From Kazachstania africana CBS 2517 (taxonomy: Eukaryota; Ascomycota; Saccharomycetes; Saccharomycetales; Saccharomycetaceae): a DNA stretch of 64,000 nt. The notes beneath the pieces are model-generated. The model worked only from the letters and a program-made list of their open reading frames with translations, was not told the origin of the DNA and ran no database searches. The position numbers and the translations under genes are program-made. The stretch's first letter is position 1. Each line of letters starts with the position of its first letter. This document shows, piece by piece, positions 10,592-21,205 of the stretch. The stretch spans positions 434,001-498,000 of the forward strand of contig NC_018942.1 in assembly GCF_000304475.1 (NCBI RefSeq), written 5' to 3'.

Positions 10592-11112
10592 CACACCCTT
10601 TGCAACTTTGTTGACTACCAGCAACTCTTTAGTGTCACCAACAAAGAAAGTATCTTTTTATCTCTATCGCGCGTAATTTCTGTCGCTTCTAATATAACAG
10701 CCATATCGTTTATTTACCTGCACTAAGAGAGCATCATTACAAGCATAATAGCCATACCTTCTCAGTCCATCCGCCATCCTTGCACTCAACAAATGAATTC
10801 TTGGTCATCGCAGGATTCATATATAAATATATATATATATATATTTATTTATTTGTATTGGTATTTTACGCGACGTACATTATGATCACTATTGGCACAT
10901 TAAATTTTCCAGTTTTTCTTATTAAGAGATTTTGAGAAGAGCTGAGAGATATTGAGATGAACTACCTGCAGTGAAGGAAATAAGGATAGAGTACAGATAA
11001 CGATTCGGTATTATCTAGCCAATTCATACATTGCATTGCCCACTCAATTTCTTTGTTATTGTTTTGTTTGGAAATAGGAAAAGAGAAAAGGTTGTCATTT
11101 TAACTGGAAGAG
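10592..11112. other. Divergent promoter region MPS2/HSF1
   Basis: About 520 bases with no gene. It has an alternating TA tract at about 10817-10851. I see no convincing heat-shock element cluster. Confidence 0.5.
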
Positions 11113-12954
11113 ATGAATAACGGTAAACAAGATACTAATTCAAATGAATTATCACTGTTGAATGATGAAGAAATAGATCAAATATTACACCAGAATAATA
11201 TCTTCCCTGATGAAATAATACTACCACCAAATGATACACCTACCACTACAACAGAAAGTATTCAGAGGCAAAAAGATACAGATGAAATTAACGATATAAT
11301 CAATCCATCAATAATAGATATTCCAAGAGACGTACAGGATAGATCTTTGACTTTGGCAAGAGATGCGTCCAACATCTATCATCCAGCAACGACAGATCTC
11401 ATACGTAGGCCGACTACCCCATTACAGAATTCTTTTCAAAGACCCCTACCTGCAGATCAATTATATTCATCCAGAATACTGGAACAAAATTCAAATTACG
11501 AAATGTCAAATCTAACTAGTAGTACACAACAACGAAGATATCATCCTCATAAATCCCGTCCTGCATTTGTTAATAAATTATGGAGTATGCTAAATGATAA
11601 TTCAAATTTGGATTTAATTCAATGGTCAAACGATGGTAAATCATTTGTTGTGACTAATAGGGAACAATTTGTCCATGAGATTCTACCAAAATATTTCAAA
11701 CATTCAAATTTTGCATCTTTTGTAAGACAATTAAATATGTACGGTTGGCATAAAGTTCAAGATGTTAAATCTGGATCTATTCAAAATAGTAGTGATGAAA
11801 AATGGCAATTTGAAAATGAATATTTCCAAAGAGATAGAGAAGATCTATTGGAAAAGATCGTAAGACAAAAATCAAATTCTAATAATACGACATCTAAGGA
11901 AAAGATTATGAATACAAAACCTATTTTACATCTGATGAATGAACCAAGTACAGGATTAGATAATACAATCGATATTAATGGCGGGTCCACTACAACTGAT
12001 CATGTTTCGAAAGTTCTCAATGAATTAGAAGCAATCAAATATAACCAGTTGGCAATTTCTAAGGACTTATTAAGAATTAATAAAGATAATGAATTGCTAT
12101 GGAAGGAAAATATGATGGCAAGGGAAAGATACAGATCTCAACAACAAACGTTGGAGAAAATTTTTAGATTCTTAGCCTCAATAATGCCACAAAAGATGAT
12201 CATGGATGGTGTGATGAACAATAGTGATAACACGAATAGTAGCATCGATCTCAACTCATTAAGGAATAAAGGCAATAGTGACAACAATAATAGCGAATCC
12301 ATGAATACAAACATAAATGAAAAAAACTTGTTTGATGAACTTGTTAATAACGAGGGTAACAACAACAACAGTAATAATAATAATTACGATACTTTAAACA
12401 GAGCAAGTTCACCACTAAGGCCCCAACCAAGATACCTTTTGAAGAATCGTTCCAATAAGGGGCAATCCATGACGACCACACCAACGTCAGCAGCAACGTC
12501 AAGTTCGCCAAACAAAATTCTGGAGCTGAACGATGATGATAACATGCATCCTATTGTGGAAGAGTACGATACCAATGAGAATGAAACTAATAGAGGCAAC
12601 GCAAGCGACGACAGTCTAGAGTTTTTAAATAATCTACAATCGAACATAAGCGAACAAGATAACAGAATCCAACATCTGGAAGATATCATCATCCAGGAAT
12701 TTTCCCCGAAGAATAACGTCATGCATGCCAATGCCAGTAACAACAACGGCAACAGCAATACCGCGGATTTCAGTCTACATGATTATTTCAACAGCGATGC
12801 CATCCCAAACTCACCAATCGGTGAATCCGACGAAGGCAGCAAGTACAAGAGATACATTGAAGAGATATCCGACGATGAAAGCCGTCATCTCCATGACGAT
12901 GCAACCACCACCACCACCAGTACAGCCAACATCAAGAAGCCCAGAAGATCCTAG
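11113..12954 (+). CDS. HSF1: Heat shock transcription factor Hsf1
   Basis: A 613-residue nuclear trimeric activator of chaperone genes. The winged-helix DNA-binding domain starts near residue 149 (RPAFVNKLWSML) and includes SNFASFVRQLNMYGWHKVQ, the recognition helix. A coiled-coil trimerisation region follows at about residues 295-350. The heptapeptide element CE2, RYLLKNR, is present near residue 440; in S. cerevisiae and K. lactis it restrains activity at normal temperature. The rest is acidic and rich in Asn and Ser. It is shorter than S. cerevisiae Hsf1 (833). Gene order MPS2-HSF1-AFT1-RPB9 is as in S. cerevisiae chr VII. Confidence 0.97.
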   Translation: MNNGKQDTNSNELSLLNDEEIDQILHQNNIFPDEIILPPNDTPTTTTESIQRQKDTDEINDIINPSIIDIPRDVQDRSLTLARDASNIYHPATTDLIRRPTTPLQNSFQRPLPADQLYSSRILEQNSNYEMSNLTSSTQQRRYHPHKSRPAFVNKLWSMLNDNSNLDLIQWSNDGKSFVVTNREQFVHEILPKYFKHSNFASFVRQLNMYGWHKVQDVKSGSIQNSSDEKWQFENEYFQRDREDLLEKIVRQKSNSNNTTSKEKIMNTKPILHLMNEPSTGLDNTIDINGGSTTTDHVSKVLNELEAIKYNQLAISKDLLRINKDNELLWKENMMARERYRSQQQTLEKIFRFLASIMPQKMIMDGVMNNSDNTNSSIDLNSLRNKGNSDNNNSESMNTNINEKNLFDELVNNEGNNNNSNNNNYDTLNRASSPLRPQPRYLLKNRSNKGQSMTTTPTSAATSSSPNKILELNDDDNMHPIVEEYDTNENETNRGNASDDSLEFLNNLQSNISEQDNRIQHLEDIIIQEFSPKNNVMHANASNNNGNSNTADFSLHDYFNSDAIPNSPIGESDEGSKYKRYIEEISDDESRHLHDDATTTTTSTANIKKPRRS

Positions 12955-13431
12955 CGAGTTGTGCTGGCCGTTAAGCAGCGCACAGCTTGCGACACCCCAA
13001 AAACTAGAAAATTTTTCTCTCTTTCTGTAGAAGCCGGAGATCTTTTCAACTTTACTTTGCACCCATATATTTGAAAAGCACAAGAAAAAAAAACTTTGTG
13101 TGGAAGAGCCCATCGAGAAATTTGTATCTACAGTAACTTGGATGTATGTTGGTTAGAACTCTGTTGTACGTCGTTTGATTTTTAACTAGCGGCTTCTTTC
13201 TCATTGGCTGGTAGTAACAGATGGTAACTAAAAAAATTCAATACATTACAAATTAGCGATATTAAGCGTATTCTTTGGAAGAGTAAATAGATTGAGTGAG
13301 AGAAAGGAAATATAAATTATATATTATTATTATTACCATATTACTATAGAGGAATAGAGAGTTTCAATTATATATAATACTGCTTACTTTATTAAACAGG
13401 CCTGGTTAACCAGAAGTTTTTACATGAGATT
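12955..13431. other. Intergenic: HSF1 to AFT
   Basis: No gene is seen. It contains an A-run near 13082-13093 and AT-rich sequence at 13310-13380 that probably forms the AFT promoter. Confidence 0.4.
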
Positions 13432-14703
13432 ATGGATACGAGGAAACAGAGCAATCCTAATGATGATGACAACGAAAAGACTCTAATCAATCCACAAAAT
13501 ATTTCCATTGCATTAAATGACAAACAAAATAAATTGATTCATTTAGATCCTGTACCTGATTTTTCTGATAAGACAGAAATTAAACCATGGTTACAAAAGA
13601 TATTCTATCCTCAAGGTATTGAGATTGTCATTGAAAGATCTGATAACTTTAAAGTAATTTTCAAATGCAAGGCTACAAAGAGAGGCAAAAAGCACGGCAA
13701 CGTTGCTCCACCTTTACCTGAGCCAACCACTGAAGAGGAAGTGAATACTGGTTCAACAACGACCGTAAAGAAGAAGAAAAGATCTATTTCAAGGTTTAAT
13801 CGCTGCCCGTTCAGGATAAGAGCCACATTTTCAATTAAGAGAAAGAAATGGCAAGTAGTCGTTATGAATAGCATGCATTCTCATGAATTGGTCTTCAATC
13901 CTGACTCTGATGATTATAAGAAATTTAAAATGGTATTAAAAGAAAATAATGATGTAGACGCAATAAAGAAATTCGATGAATTGGAATATAGAAGACGTAA
14001 TAATCTACCTATCCCACAGGCGATCATGCCCTGTGATTGTGGTTTAACCTCCGAAATAAGATCATTTAATGTTGTCTTACCAAATATAAATCCGAGAAAG
14101 GGTAGTAATAACTATTCAAGATCTAATGGTAATAAGATTAAGAAACCAATTAAAAAAAATAGTGATAAACCTTTTGCATTACAATTTGATAGTAGTAGCA
14201 CTGCTAGTAGTACTCCTACCAATAATAATATCAGTCACCATAATGATCATAATCAAAATCAGACTCACAATCACAATAATAATAATAATACTAATATTAA
14301 TAATGGCATGGGATTCCTTGATGATCCATTTGCATCCACTGAATTCTCATCATTAAATAACGCGACAACCGCACCAGCAATTGATCTAAATGAAATTGAC
14401 TTCACAGATATTTTCTCTAAGTCATTTAGTAACGTTACAGCTACGGATATCTATGCCCCATCACCGTTATTATCATATAATCATACTGATGATACGAATA
14501 CGAACGATGGTGATATTTTATCGAATACGTACCATGTTGATATTTCGAGTTTGCTATCAATTCCAAATGTCGATGCTGATAATACAACCCCAGAATTTGA
14601 TAAAATACTTTATACTAAGAGTGTTACTCCTGATAATAACGTTAATGAACAGGATATAAATAAAGATGATTTGCATTGGATTATTAATTTTGACAACGAA
14701 TAA
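13432..14703 (+). CDS. AFT1: Iron-regulated transcription factor Aft1/Aft2
   Basis: A 423-residue activator of iron-uptake genes at the AFT1 (YGL071W) locus. The WRKY-GCM1-type DNA-binding domain spans about residues 40-160. It includes zinc ligands in FNRCPFRIRATFS and HSHEL. The Cys-Asp-Cys motif (MPCDCGL, near residue 200) that senses Fe-S status through Grx3/Grx4 is intact. The tail is Asn- and His-rich and acidic, ending near the stop in WIINFDNE. Its length is closer to S. cerevisiae Aft2 (416) than Aft1 (690). It may be the only AFT of this species or one of two, so the 1/2 naming is by position. Confidence 0.93.
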   Translation: MDTRKQSNPNDDDNEKTLINPQNISIALNDKQNKLIHLDPVPDFSDKTEIKPWLQKIFYPQGIEIVIERSDNFKVIFKCKATKRGKKHGNVAPPLPEPTTEEEVNTGSTTTVKKKKRSISRFNRCPFRIRATFSIKRKKWQVVVMNSMHSHELVFNPDSDDYKKFKMVLKENNDVDAIKKFDELEYRRRNNLPIPQAIMPCDCGLTSEIRSFNVVLPNINPRKGSNNYSRSNGNKIKKPIKKNSDKPFALQFDSSSTASSTPTNNNISHHNDHNQNQTHNHNNNNNTNINNGMGFLDDPFASTEFSSLNNATTAPAIDLNEIDFTDIFSKSFSNVTATDIYAPSPLLSYNHTDDTNTNDGDILSNTYHVDISSLLSIPNVDADNTTPEFDKILYTKSVTPDNNVNEQDINKDDLHWIINFDNE

Positions 14704-14755
14704 ATTCTTCTGTATATATTTATGTAAATACATAGGCCGTTAAAAGAATATACGA

Positions 14756-15124
14756 CTATTCAAACTGAGTTCTCTTATTCTTCTGATCTGATGTGAAAAT
14801 GTGTGAACAACTTAAACACACGAAGAAAAGTACCATGGAAGTATCTTTTCTTCTTTGTTGTGATTGGAAAAACACATTTTCATGGGCATGACATTTGGGA
14901 CACTCTCTATCAGACCTCGGTAGCGTTGGATCAGACCCAATATCCTGCACAACACCGGCAGTTTCACCAATATTTGTTATCAGTTCATGTCTATAAACTA
15001 ATGGACTACCGGCTTCTTCCACATATGAGCATGTTCTACACTCAAAAAGTAGCCTACCAATCTCCTTGTCTTCACGTGGATATAACATATTATTACAATC
15101 TCGACAGAATCTAAATGTTGTCAT
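14756..15124 (-). CDS. RPB9: RNA polymerase II subunit Rpb9
   Basis: A 122-residue subunit, the same length as S. cerevisiae Rpb9 (YGL070C). Two zinc ribbons are complete: the N-terminal one uses CRDC...CRTC and the C-terminal one uses CPKC...CLSC. The conserved [10 protein letters not shown] of the second ribbon is visible. Rpb9 sits at the lobe/jaw of Pol II, and supports start-site choice, fidelity and TFIIS-stimulated cleavage. It is transcribed towards the 3' end of AFT1, with 52 bases between. Confidence 0.97.
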   Translation of the reverse strand: MTTFRFCRDCNNMLYPREDKEIGRLLFECRTCSYVEEAGSPLVYRHELITNIGETAGVVQDIGSDPTLPRSDRECPKCHAHENVFFQSQQRRKDTSMVLFFVCLSCSHIFTSDQKNKRTQFE

Positions 15125-15323
15125 CTTTAATCTATCACTCTTCTTACTGATTTACTATATTTTGCTATTTATTACCAATGTGTTTTCTCAAATTGTCAAT
15201 TTCTAAAAGTTAAATATATTCAAATCCAAGAAAAAAAAAGTCGAGTTATAAAAAAACCCAGCATAAATATACCAATTATAAGGAACTCCTGTTATATAAA
15301 ATAGAAAGACCTCAGTTGGAACA

Positions 15324-15827
15324 ATGCTAAGGTTAGGTACATTAAGAGCCACTCAGATGATAGCGAGGCCCGTTATGAGTTCGGTGAGATGCTTAACTCG
15401 TTACAATTCAACGGTTTCTAATGAAAAATTGGAATCAATTGTGGATTCAATATCAAAATTAAATATTCTGGAGACGTCAAATTTGGTAACTCTATTGAAG
15501 GAGAGACTAAATATACCAGATATCAATATGGGTGCGCCAATGATGATGAGTAATGTAAATACTGCTACAGATACAAATGAAACTAAGGAAACAAGTGCGG
15601 CTGAAGAAGAAAAGACAACGTTTACCATTAAACTGGAATCTTTCGATGCCAAGTCTAAGGCTAAAATTATTAAGGAGATTAAATCTTTGTTGGGACTATC
15701 TTTGGTGGATGCTAAAAAGTTTGTTGAAAGTGCTCCCAAAGTTATCAAAGACAACATCTCAAAGGATGATGCAAGCTCTATAAAGGATACTTTAGAAAAA
15801 CTAGGAGGTAAAATTAGTATGGAATAA
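15324..15827 (+). CDS. MNP1: Mitochondrial ribosomal protein bL12m
   Basis: A 167-residue L7/L12-type stalk protein, S. cerevisiae MNP1 (YGL068W, 194). The N-terminus (MLRLGTLRATQMIARPVM) is basic with no acidic residue, a mitochondrial presequence. A short L12 dimerisation helix follows, then the C-terminal factor-binding domain (KSKAKIIKEIKSLLGLSLVD, DAKKFVESAPKVIK, EKLGGKISME). It recruits translation GTPases to the mitochondrial large subunit. IFM1, the mitochondrial IF2 GTPase, also lies in this window but far away. Confidence 0.95.
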   Translation: MLRLGTLRATQMIARPVMSSVRCLTRYNSTVSNEKLESIVDSISKLNILETSNLVTLLKERLNIPDINMGAPMMMSNVNTATDTNETKETSAAEEEKTTFTIKLESFDAKSKAKIIKEIKSLLGLSLVDAKKFVESAPKVIKDNISKDDASSIKDTLEKLGGKISME

Positions 15828-15962
15828 GTTATGAATGTTGAAATGCCATTATTTAAATCTTGTATATAAAAGAATAAATCCTGTGAAAAAATAATCTATT
15901 GAATATCAAATTTACCTTAAACTAATAAAGATTTTTATGCAAAAAAATGAATAAGAAGGTAA

Positions 15963-17204
15963 TTATAACCAGATATTATTCTGGGATTCTTGTCCCTGAT
16001 CTTCTTGAATATCTTTTGAAGTTTGCTGTTTCGAAATTTCCGTAGAGTTTTTTTTCAAAAGTTCCATACTTTTATCAATTGAATTCATTAATTTTGTTGG
16101 TAAAGATACAGTCACATTACTATTTAAAATTGACTGTTGCTTGATTTCTTCTGGAGTTGGATTTTTCTGGTCATTACTGTTAAAATAGTGGAAATGAGTC
16201 GAGAACTTCTTCATCGCTAATAATTTTATCTTATTAAATTGTTCATTTTTATCATTGCTATTACTATTACTTGTAGCATTCTCAATCAAATCTCTTTGTT
16301 TCTCAACCATTGCCTTTGTATAACGTAACATAGTCCAATCAAATAGGTGATCATTATGATACTCCAGTTTTATGCTCAGATCTTTGAAGAGTCTCGCTAG
16401 ATAAAGATAGTCCGGTTTTTCATCAAATGCTAAGTTTCTAACGTAATTCATGTACTCCGTGAATTCAATGGGCAAACCCTGACATAAAGTCTCCACACTT
16501 ATGCATAGTTTCTTCTCAAGGATTCTATCATATTTTTGCTTTTTTGTTGTAGCTTTCAGTCCTTGCCAAGGTAATGATCCTTTACAGAAATATATTAGCA
16601 TATAGCCCAGTGATTCCAAGTCATCTCTTCTACTTTGTTCAATCCCTAGATGTGTGTTCAAACTTGCATATCTAGCTGTACCCGTTAATGATTTATTTTC
16701 TCGATATGGGATATGGCGATGTGTATTAAAATCTCTATATTTTTTCGATAGACCAAAATCAATGACATGAACGGTAGATCCACGTCTTCCCGTACCCATT
16801 AAAAAATTGTCAGGCTTGATATCCCTATGAATAAAAGATCTGCCATGGATGTACTGGACTCTACATATCATCTGTAGAGCTAGCATTATAACAGTCTTGT
16901 ATGAGAATTTTCTATGGCAGTAATTAAAAAGATCTTCTAAAGATGGGCCTAAAAGATCAATAACCATGGCATTAAACTCACCTTCCTTACCAAACCATCT
17001 TATCAATGAAATGCCAACACCTCCCCCGATGTATTTGTAAACACGAGCTTCGTACTCTAATTGAGGATGCCTAGATCTAATTGATTCCAATTTAATAGCA
17101 ACCTCTTCACCACTGATCAAATTTGTACCATGATAAATATCACCGAAAGACCCACTACCAATCTTACGACCGATGCGGAATTTTCTACCGACTCTCAGAT
17201 CCAT
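15963..17204 (-). CDS. HRR25: Casein kinase 1 Hrr25
   Basis: A 413-residue CK1 delta/epsilon-type protein kinase. Motifs are intact: GSGSFG at 16-21, catalytic Lys38 (VAIKLE), HRDIKPDN at 126-133, DFG at 149-151, and the CK1 signature [15 protein letters not shown] in place of APE. The kinase domain and following helical region resemble S. cerevisiae Hrr25 (YPL204W, 494), which acts in ribosome export, ER-to-Golgi traffic, meiosis I kinetochores and autophagy receptors. The long Pro/Gln-rich tail of S. cerevisiae Hrr25 is absent; the tail here is short, Asn/Ser- and Gln-rich. HRR25 lies on chr XVI in S. cerevisiae but next to MNP1 here. Confidence 0.93.
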   Translation of the reverse strand: MDLRVGRKFRIGRKIGSGSFGDIYHGTNLISGEEVAIKLESIRSRHPQLEYEARVYKYIGGGVGISLIRWFGKEGEFNAMVIDLLGPSLEDLFNYCHRKFSYKTVIMLALQMICRVQYIHGRSFIHRDIKPDNFLMGTGRRGSTVHVIDFGLSKKYRDFNTHRHIPYRENKSLTGTARYASLNTHLGIEQSRRDDLESLGYMLIYFCKGSLPWQGLKATTKKQKYDRILEKKLCISVETLCQGLPIEFTEYMNYVRNLAFDEKPDYLYLARLFKDLSIKLEYHNDHLFDWTMLRYTKAMVEKQRDLIENATSNSNSNDKNEQFNKIKLLAMKKFSTHFHYFNSNDQKNPTPEEIKQQSILNSNVTVSLPTKLMNSIDKSMELLKKNSTEISKQQTSKDIQEDQGQESQNNIWL

Positions 17205-17686
17205 AGTTCACCCTTGTGTATTCCAGTGACGGATACTTCTCGATCAATATGTACATTTATTTATATAAATACTATTTTTCTTTTTTGTGGAATTGTTGCG
17301 ACAAACTTAACCGTACCTGTTACCCAGCGAAATTGCCAGTTTAATGAGGTATCTGCAATGAAGATCAGGTACATTATGCTGGTCATTTTAGCAGTTGTTA
17401 AGACGACAAAAATGTTGATTGGCTGGTTATTTAATAAAGTAACGTATATTTACGACTTTACGAGTATATTGAGACTAGTAATGTGAAAAAAAAATTAGTT
17501 ATTACAGAATAATGGATCTCCGTAAGGGCAACAATGCATTTGTAGATGGAAGTGGACTGTCATGCTAGCTTCAGACAAACGTACTGTCGAGCAAAACCTA
17601 AGAGTAAACTTTTAGGCCTCTGCATGTTGCGAGTTTGTAAGTTTGCACCCCCCAGTCTCTAATTTTGTCTTCTCTGGCCTGTAGAA
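17205..17686. other. Intergenic: HRR25 promoter and YGR122W 3' end
   Basis: About 480 bases without a gene. This is the junction between the HRR25 block and the YGR122W block, a break relative to S. cerevisiae gene order. No repeat or tRNA is seen at the junction itself. Confidence 0.4.
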
Positions 17687-18898
17687 TTAGAAATAATTTC
17701 CTATGCCGCTTCCCATATGGCGCGGCTCGTTAGCATCTGCATTCTCTTGCAACCTGGAGTTGACTAGACCCCATCGTATCCCATCAACGTCTGGAGTTTT
17801 GCCCTTTGGAAATAATTTCTTTAGAACTACTGGATTATTTTCTATGGGCTTAAAAAATAGATTTTCGTTTGTATGTTTATAGACGTATCTTAGAAGTCCG
17901 ATTAATGGTATTAGGAAGTCTGAAAGAGCTTCGTTGAGAAATGGCAGTAACTCCACTGAAGAAACCTTTAGGTTTGTCATCTTATGTTGCAGTGTGTTTT
18001 TAAGTAGCTTATTTTTCTTCAAAAAACGATCTTTAGTAGATTTGGAGTCATGAGACTTATCAAGAATAGTTGCTGTCAGTTGGGATCTTGGCACTATTTG
18101 GGACAGAATATTGATAGATTCTTCTAGCATACCAATTGCGACACCCGATTCATCATTTCTGAATTGGTCCATGGAAAGTAGTAAAAAGCTCAGACTTTCG
18201 AGGAAGTTTCGCAAGGGTCTGCTGATAATATCACTTTGTTTAAGTTGCAATGTCGAATCAAAACACCCAATACATAATTTTGCTGTGAAAAAACTTGTGG
18301 ATGATGCTTCTTTCAATTGATTACTTTGAAGGTCCAACGCATTACTTTCAGGATTTGATAATTTTGATTTCAATTTTGATAGAGATAGCATTAATATGGC
18401 CAGTTGCTGAATCAATTTGAATTCTGAAATAAGCTGAATCAAATAATCATGAAACTTGGCTTCTAATGAAAAAGCTTGAGATATTTCTTCTAAAAATTGT
18501 AGAAGTCCCAAACCTTTTTTCAAATACTGTCCAGCTGTTGCCCATATTGTGTTTGAAGGAGACACCAACTCATATGCTTTATCCAGCATATCAATTGCTA
18601 TGCACCTATAATAGTATGAACAATTAAGCAAGCATATATAGAGATCCTGCTCTATATTCAACGACATATTTTCTGCTCCCCATCTTTCTACCAGCAGTTT
18701 ACTGGCATAATCCAAACATATTTCTATTTTAGTGACATCATCTAATTGGTCCTTATTGAGGATATCTTTCGCATTCAATCTTGCCAATTTCAACTCGGAG
18801 GAATAACCACCTTCAGACTTTTCAAGATTTTGATATTTCAACGGCAATTTTCCTACAGAAGCTATTTTAAGCCTATTTATTTCAGTAGTATGAGACAT
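17687..18898 (-). CDS. BRO1-domain-like protein of the Rim101/PalC pH pathway
   Basis: A 403-residue, mostly helical soluble protein that matches S. cerevisiae YGR122W (402 residues) in length and neighbourhood: it is followed by COG2, RPS23 and YGR117C in order and strand. YGR122W is the PalC-type BRO1-like factor needed for Rim101 processing with the ESCRT-III subunit Snf7. Visible features are the helical segments YASKLLVERWGAENMSL and CLLNCSYYYRCIAIDMLDKAY, then a GVAIGMLEESINILSQIVPR helix. There are no membrane segments or catalytic motifs. Assignment rests on size, character and gene order. Confidence 0.75.
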   Translation of the reverse strand: MSHTTEINRLKIASVGKLPLKYQNLEKSEGGYSSELKLARLNAKDILNKDQLDDVTKIEICLDYASKLLVERWGAENMSLNIEQDLYICLLNCSYYYRCIAIDMLDKAYELVSPSNTIWATAGQYLKKGLGLLQFLEEISQAFSLEAKFHDYLIQLISEFKLIQQLAILMLSLSKLKSKLSNPESNALDLQSNQLKEASSTSFFTAKLCIGCFDSTLQLKQSDIISRPLRNFLESLSFLLLSMDQFRNDESGVAIGMLEESINILSQIVPRSQLTATILDKSHDSKSTKDRFLKKNKLLKNTLQHKMTNLKVSSVELLPFLNEALSDFLIPLIGLLRYVYKHTNENLFFKPIENNPVVLKKLFPKGKTPDVDGIRWGLVNSRLQENADANEPRHMGSGIGNYF

Positions 18899-19447
18899 TC
18901 CTATAACTCCGTATACTAAGGATTTCTTAGCAGCCTAGCATTGATAAATTGCAGTAAAAAGGCATATTATGCACGAGTATTAATTGCATTCATAAAGTGT
19001 TTTTGGAGATTCAATCGAATTATGTTTTTTAAAAAAAAAAAGTAGCAAAAAAAATCGACCCCAGTGAGGATTGAACTCACGATCTTGCGATTAACAGTCG
19101 CACGCCTTAACCAGCTTGGCCATGGAGTCGTATCTTTTACAAATTTTAATATTATTTTTTTGCCCGTGTTTACCAGCATATAAGGTAATAGAATGAAAGA
19201 TTAATTCCCTCTGTGGTAATTTTGGTTTTGAAATATATAAAAATCTTACAACTAGCAATACTAGCCGTATGCATTCTCAATCCGGTCAATAACCGAGCTT
19301 AACTTTTATATATCCTGTTTTTAACAAGCGCTTTTCATATATTTTTCAATAGAATGCCACGAATAAAATAACCAGGTTGGACCATACAAACTTCATCTGA
19401 AGTCATATTGAAAACCTGTAAAATATACACTAAGAACTTTGGGCAAG
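18899..19447. other. Intergenic with tRNA-Asn
   Basis: Holds tRNA-Asn at 19056-19129. The remainder has A/T tracts and the COG2 promoter. MEP1, which lies here in S. cerevisiae, is missing. Confidence 0.5.
19056..19129 (-). tRNA. tRNA-Asn (GTT)
   Basis: Read on the minus strand, 74 nt from GACTCCATGGCC to the acceptor strand GGGGTCG. The anticodon loop is CTGTTAA (anticodon GTT). The B box GAGTTCAATCC is intact and the gene is followed by a T run (minus strand) that serves as the Pol III terminator. It is nearly identical to S. cerevisiae tRNA-Asn. No intron. Confidence 0.97.
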
Positions 19448-20233
19448 ATGGATTTCTTATCAGATGAAGAAATGGACTTGGAGTTACCTACAACCACAGA
19501 TATTACTAGAGGTCTATTCGGTGATCAAGTGGATAAGTTGCATGGCGAGGCCAAAGAGAATGAAAAGGGCTTTAACGTCGATGAATTCCTGATGCAAAAC
19601 AATTTTCATTACTTACCACTAGACTCACTCATAAGAGACCTTTCCAACTTGTCTATTGAAATTGTACAAGCATTACTGGGGCAGGTCACTGATAATTACG
19701 ATAACTATTTGGCATTCTTCAGCACATATTCCAAGGATGAAAATGAAACGTTACTAGAATTACAGAAGACAAGAGCAGAATTGAATAGCTTTATGACACA
19801 TTTGGGACAACTAACGAAAGATGATCTTTCGAATACAAGAGAAACAATTGAAGACTCTGTTGAATATTTGAAAAATCTGGATTGTATATCTGAACAGCTT
19901 AATGACCATAAACGTTTGGCTGATGAAATTTCACTAAGTAAGAAATTGAGTAACACATTACATAAAATGTGTGCAATGGAAGATATTCAGGAGCAATTAT
20001 GCGGTGAACTTATCAAGAAACTATTTCAAATAATAAACAGTTGTCGTGGTTTACTTACGTCGTTGGAATCTTTGAATTCTCCATTTATTCATCATATACG
20101 TAACGAATACCAAGGGTTAGTGCAGGAGTTTCAAGTATCACTCAAAATTCTGACAGATTTATGTCTAGAGGACACCAAACGGTATAAATACTTGAACAAT
20201 GTACTGATATCGCTTCTCGCTAAGGACATATAA
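19448..20233 (+). CDS. COG2: Conserved oligomeric Golgi complex subunit 2
   Basis: A 261-residue protein, equal in size to S. cerevisiae Cog2 (YGR120C, 262). I use ATG 19448 (MDFLSDEEMDLEL), not the upstream TTG. The N-terminus contains FNVDEFLMQNNFHYLPLDSL, the conserved entry motif of Cog2, followed by coiled-coil helices. Cog2 is in lobe A of the COG tether that retrieves Golgi glycosylation enzymes. The gene lies beside RPS23, as in S. cerevisiae, where NUP57 lies between; NUP57 is absent here. Confidence 0.92.
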   Translation: MDFLSDEEMDLELPTTTDITRGLFGDQVDKLHGEAKENEKGFNVDEFLMQNNFHYLPLDSLIRDLSNLSIEIVQALLGQVTDNYDNYLAFFSTYSKDENETLLELQKTRAELNSFMTHLGQLTKDDLSNTRETIEDSVEYLKNLDCISEQLNDHKRLADEISLSKKLSNTLHKMCAMEDIQEQLCGELIKKLFQIINSCRGLLTSLESLNSPFIHHIRNEYQGLVQEFQVSLKILTDLCLEDTKRYKYLNNVLISLLAKDI

Positions 20234-20433
20234 CTTTTCAATAACGACATGCATATTATATATAATAAATCATTAGGCGAACTTATAATGAAGATAATAA
20301 TTATAGTGCTATATATATTAAATTTGATACATTCTCTTTAGAAATTAAAGAGATATGATATTTATAATGTTGTAAGGAATAGTAGATACAATTTGCAGAA
20401 ATAAATTAACCCGAAAGAGCATATACAATCCGC

Positions 20434-21205
20434 TTAGGATCTTGGTTTTTCCTTCTTTTCCTTCCATAAAGCTAATAAGGAGACACCAGAGACCTTGACG
20501 ACCTTGAATCTGACACCTGGAATATCACCCTTAGCCTTACCTTTTCTACCGAAACCAGCTAATAAGACTTCGTCATTTTCATCAACAAAGTTTAAACAAC
20601 CATCATTTGGAACGAAAGCAGTAACCTTCTTACCGTTCTTGATTAATTGAACTCTGACACACTTTCTGATAGCAGAGTTAGGTTGCTTGGATTCGATACC
20701 TAACTTTTCTAAAACGATACCTTTAGCGTGAGAAGAACCACCGAATGGGGAAGATTTGAAGGCAGTACCTAGTAATCTCTTCTTGTAGTTGTTTTCGGCC
20801 CAACGGCTGTACAATTAGTTGCAGAAACGTAGAAGTTTCATCATTTATTGTTAGTAAATTGTCACTTAGTGTAATATAATGTGATGATATTGAAACATTC
20901 AACCATTTTCTGATATTGTGGTACGTGTTTTTTGGCTATTTATTTTAGTTATTTAACAGAGCTTGGTTGAAACTTGAATGGATAACTTCATCATCCGGGA
21001 ACTTTTCTTTTATATAACGCAATTCTATAAGTCAGGATTTAATCTTTCAGGTGTTGGCTCTCTGAATAATCAGACACTTAAAAAGGAGAGGACATTCGAT
21101 GTTTCATCATTTCATTCATCATCTTCAAATAATAACATACTTGTTTCTTCTGTGGACACGTAATTTTCTAGCAGAGTTTAAACCTCTTGGCTTACCTTTA
21201 CCCAT
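20434..21205 (-). CDS. RPS23: 40S ribosomal protein uS12 (Rps23), one intron
   Basis: Exon 1 is 21141-21205 (65 nt) and exon 2 is 20434-20806 (373 nt), joining to 145 residues as in S. cerevisiae Rps23A/B. The 334-nt intron (20807-21140) begins GTATGT, has a perfect TACTAAC branch site at 20850-20856 and ends CAG. The decoding-centre loop is intact, [19 protein letters not shown], including the Pro that is hydroxylated by Tpa1 in yeast, and VPNDGCLNF follows. Exon 1 gives [20 protein letters not shown]. The gene is divergent from YGR117C, as in S. cerevisiae. Confidence 0.97.
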
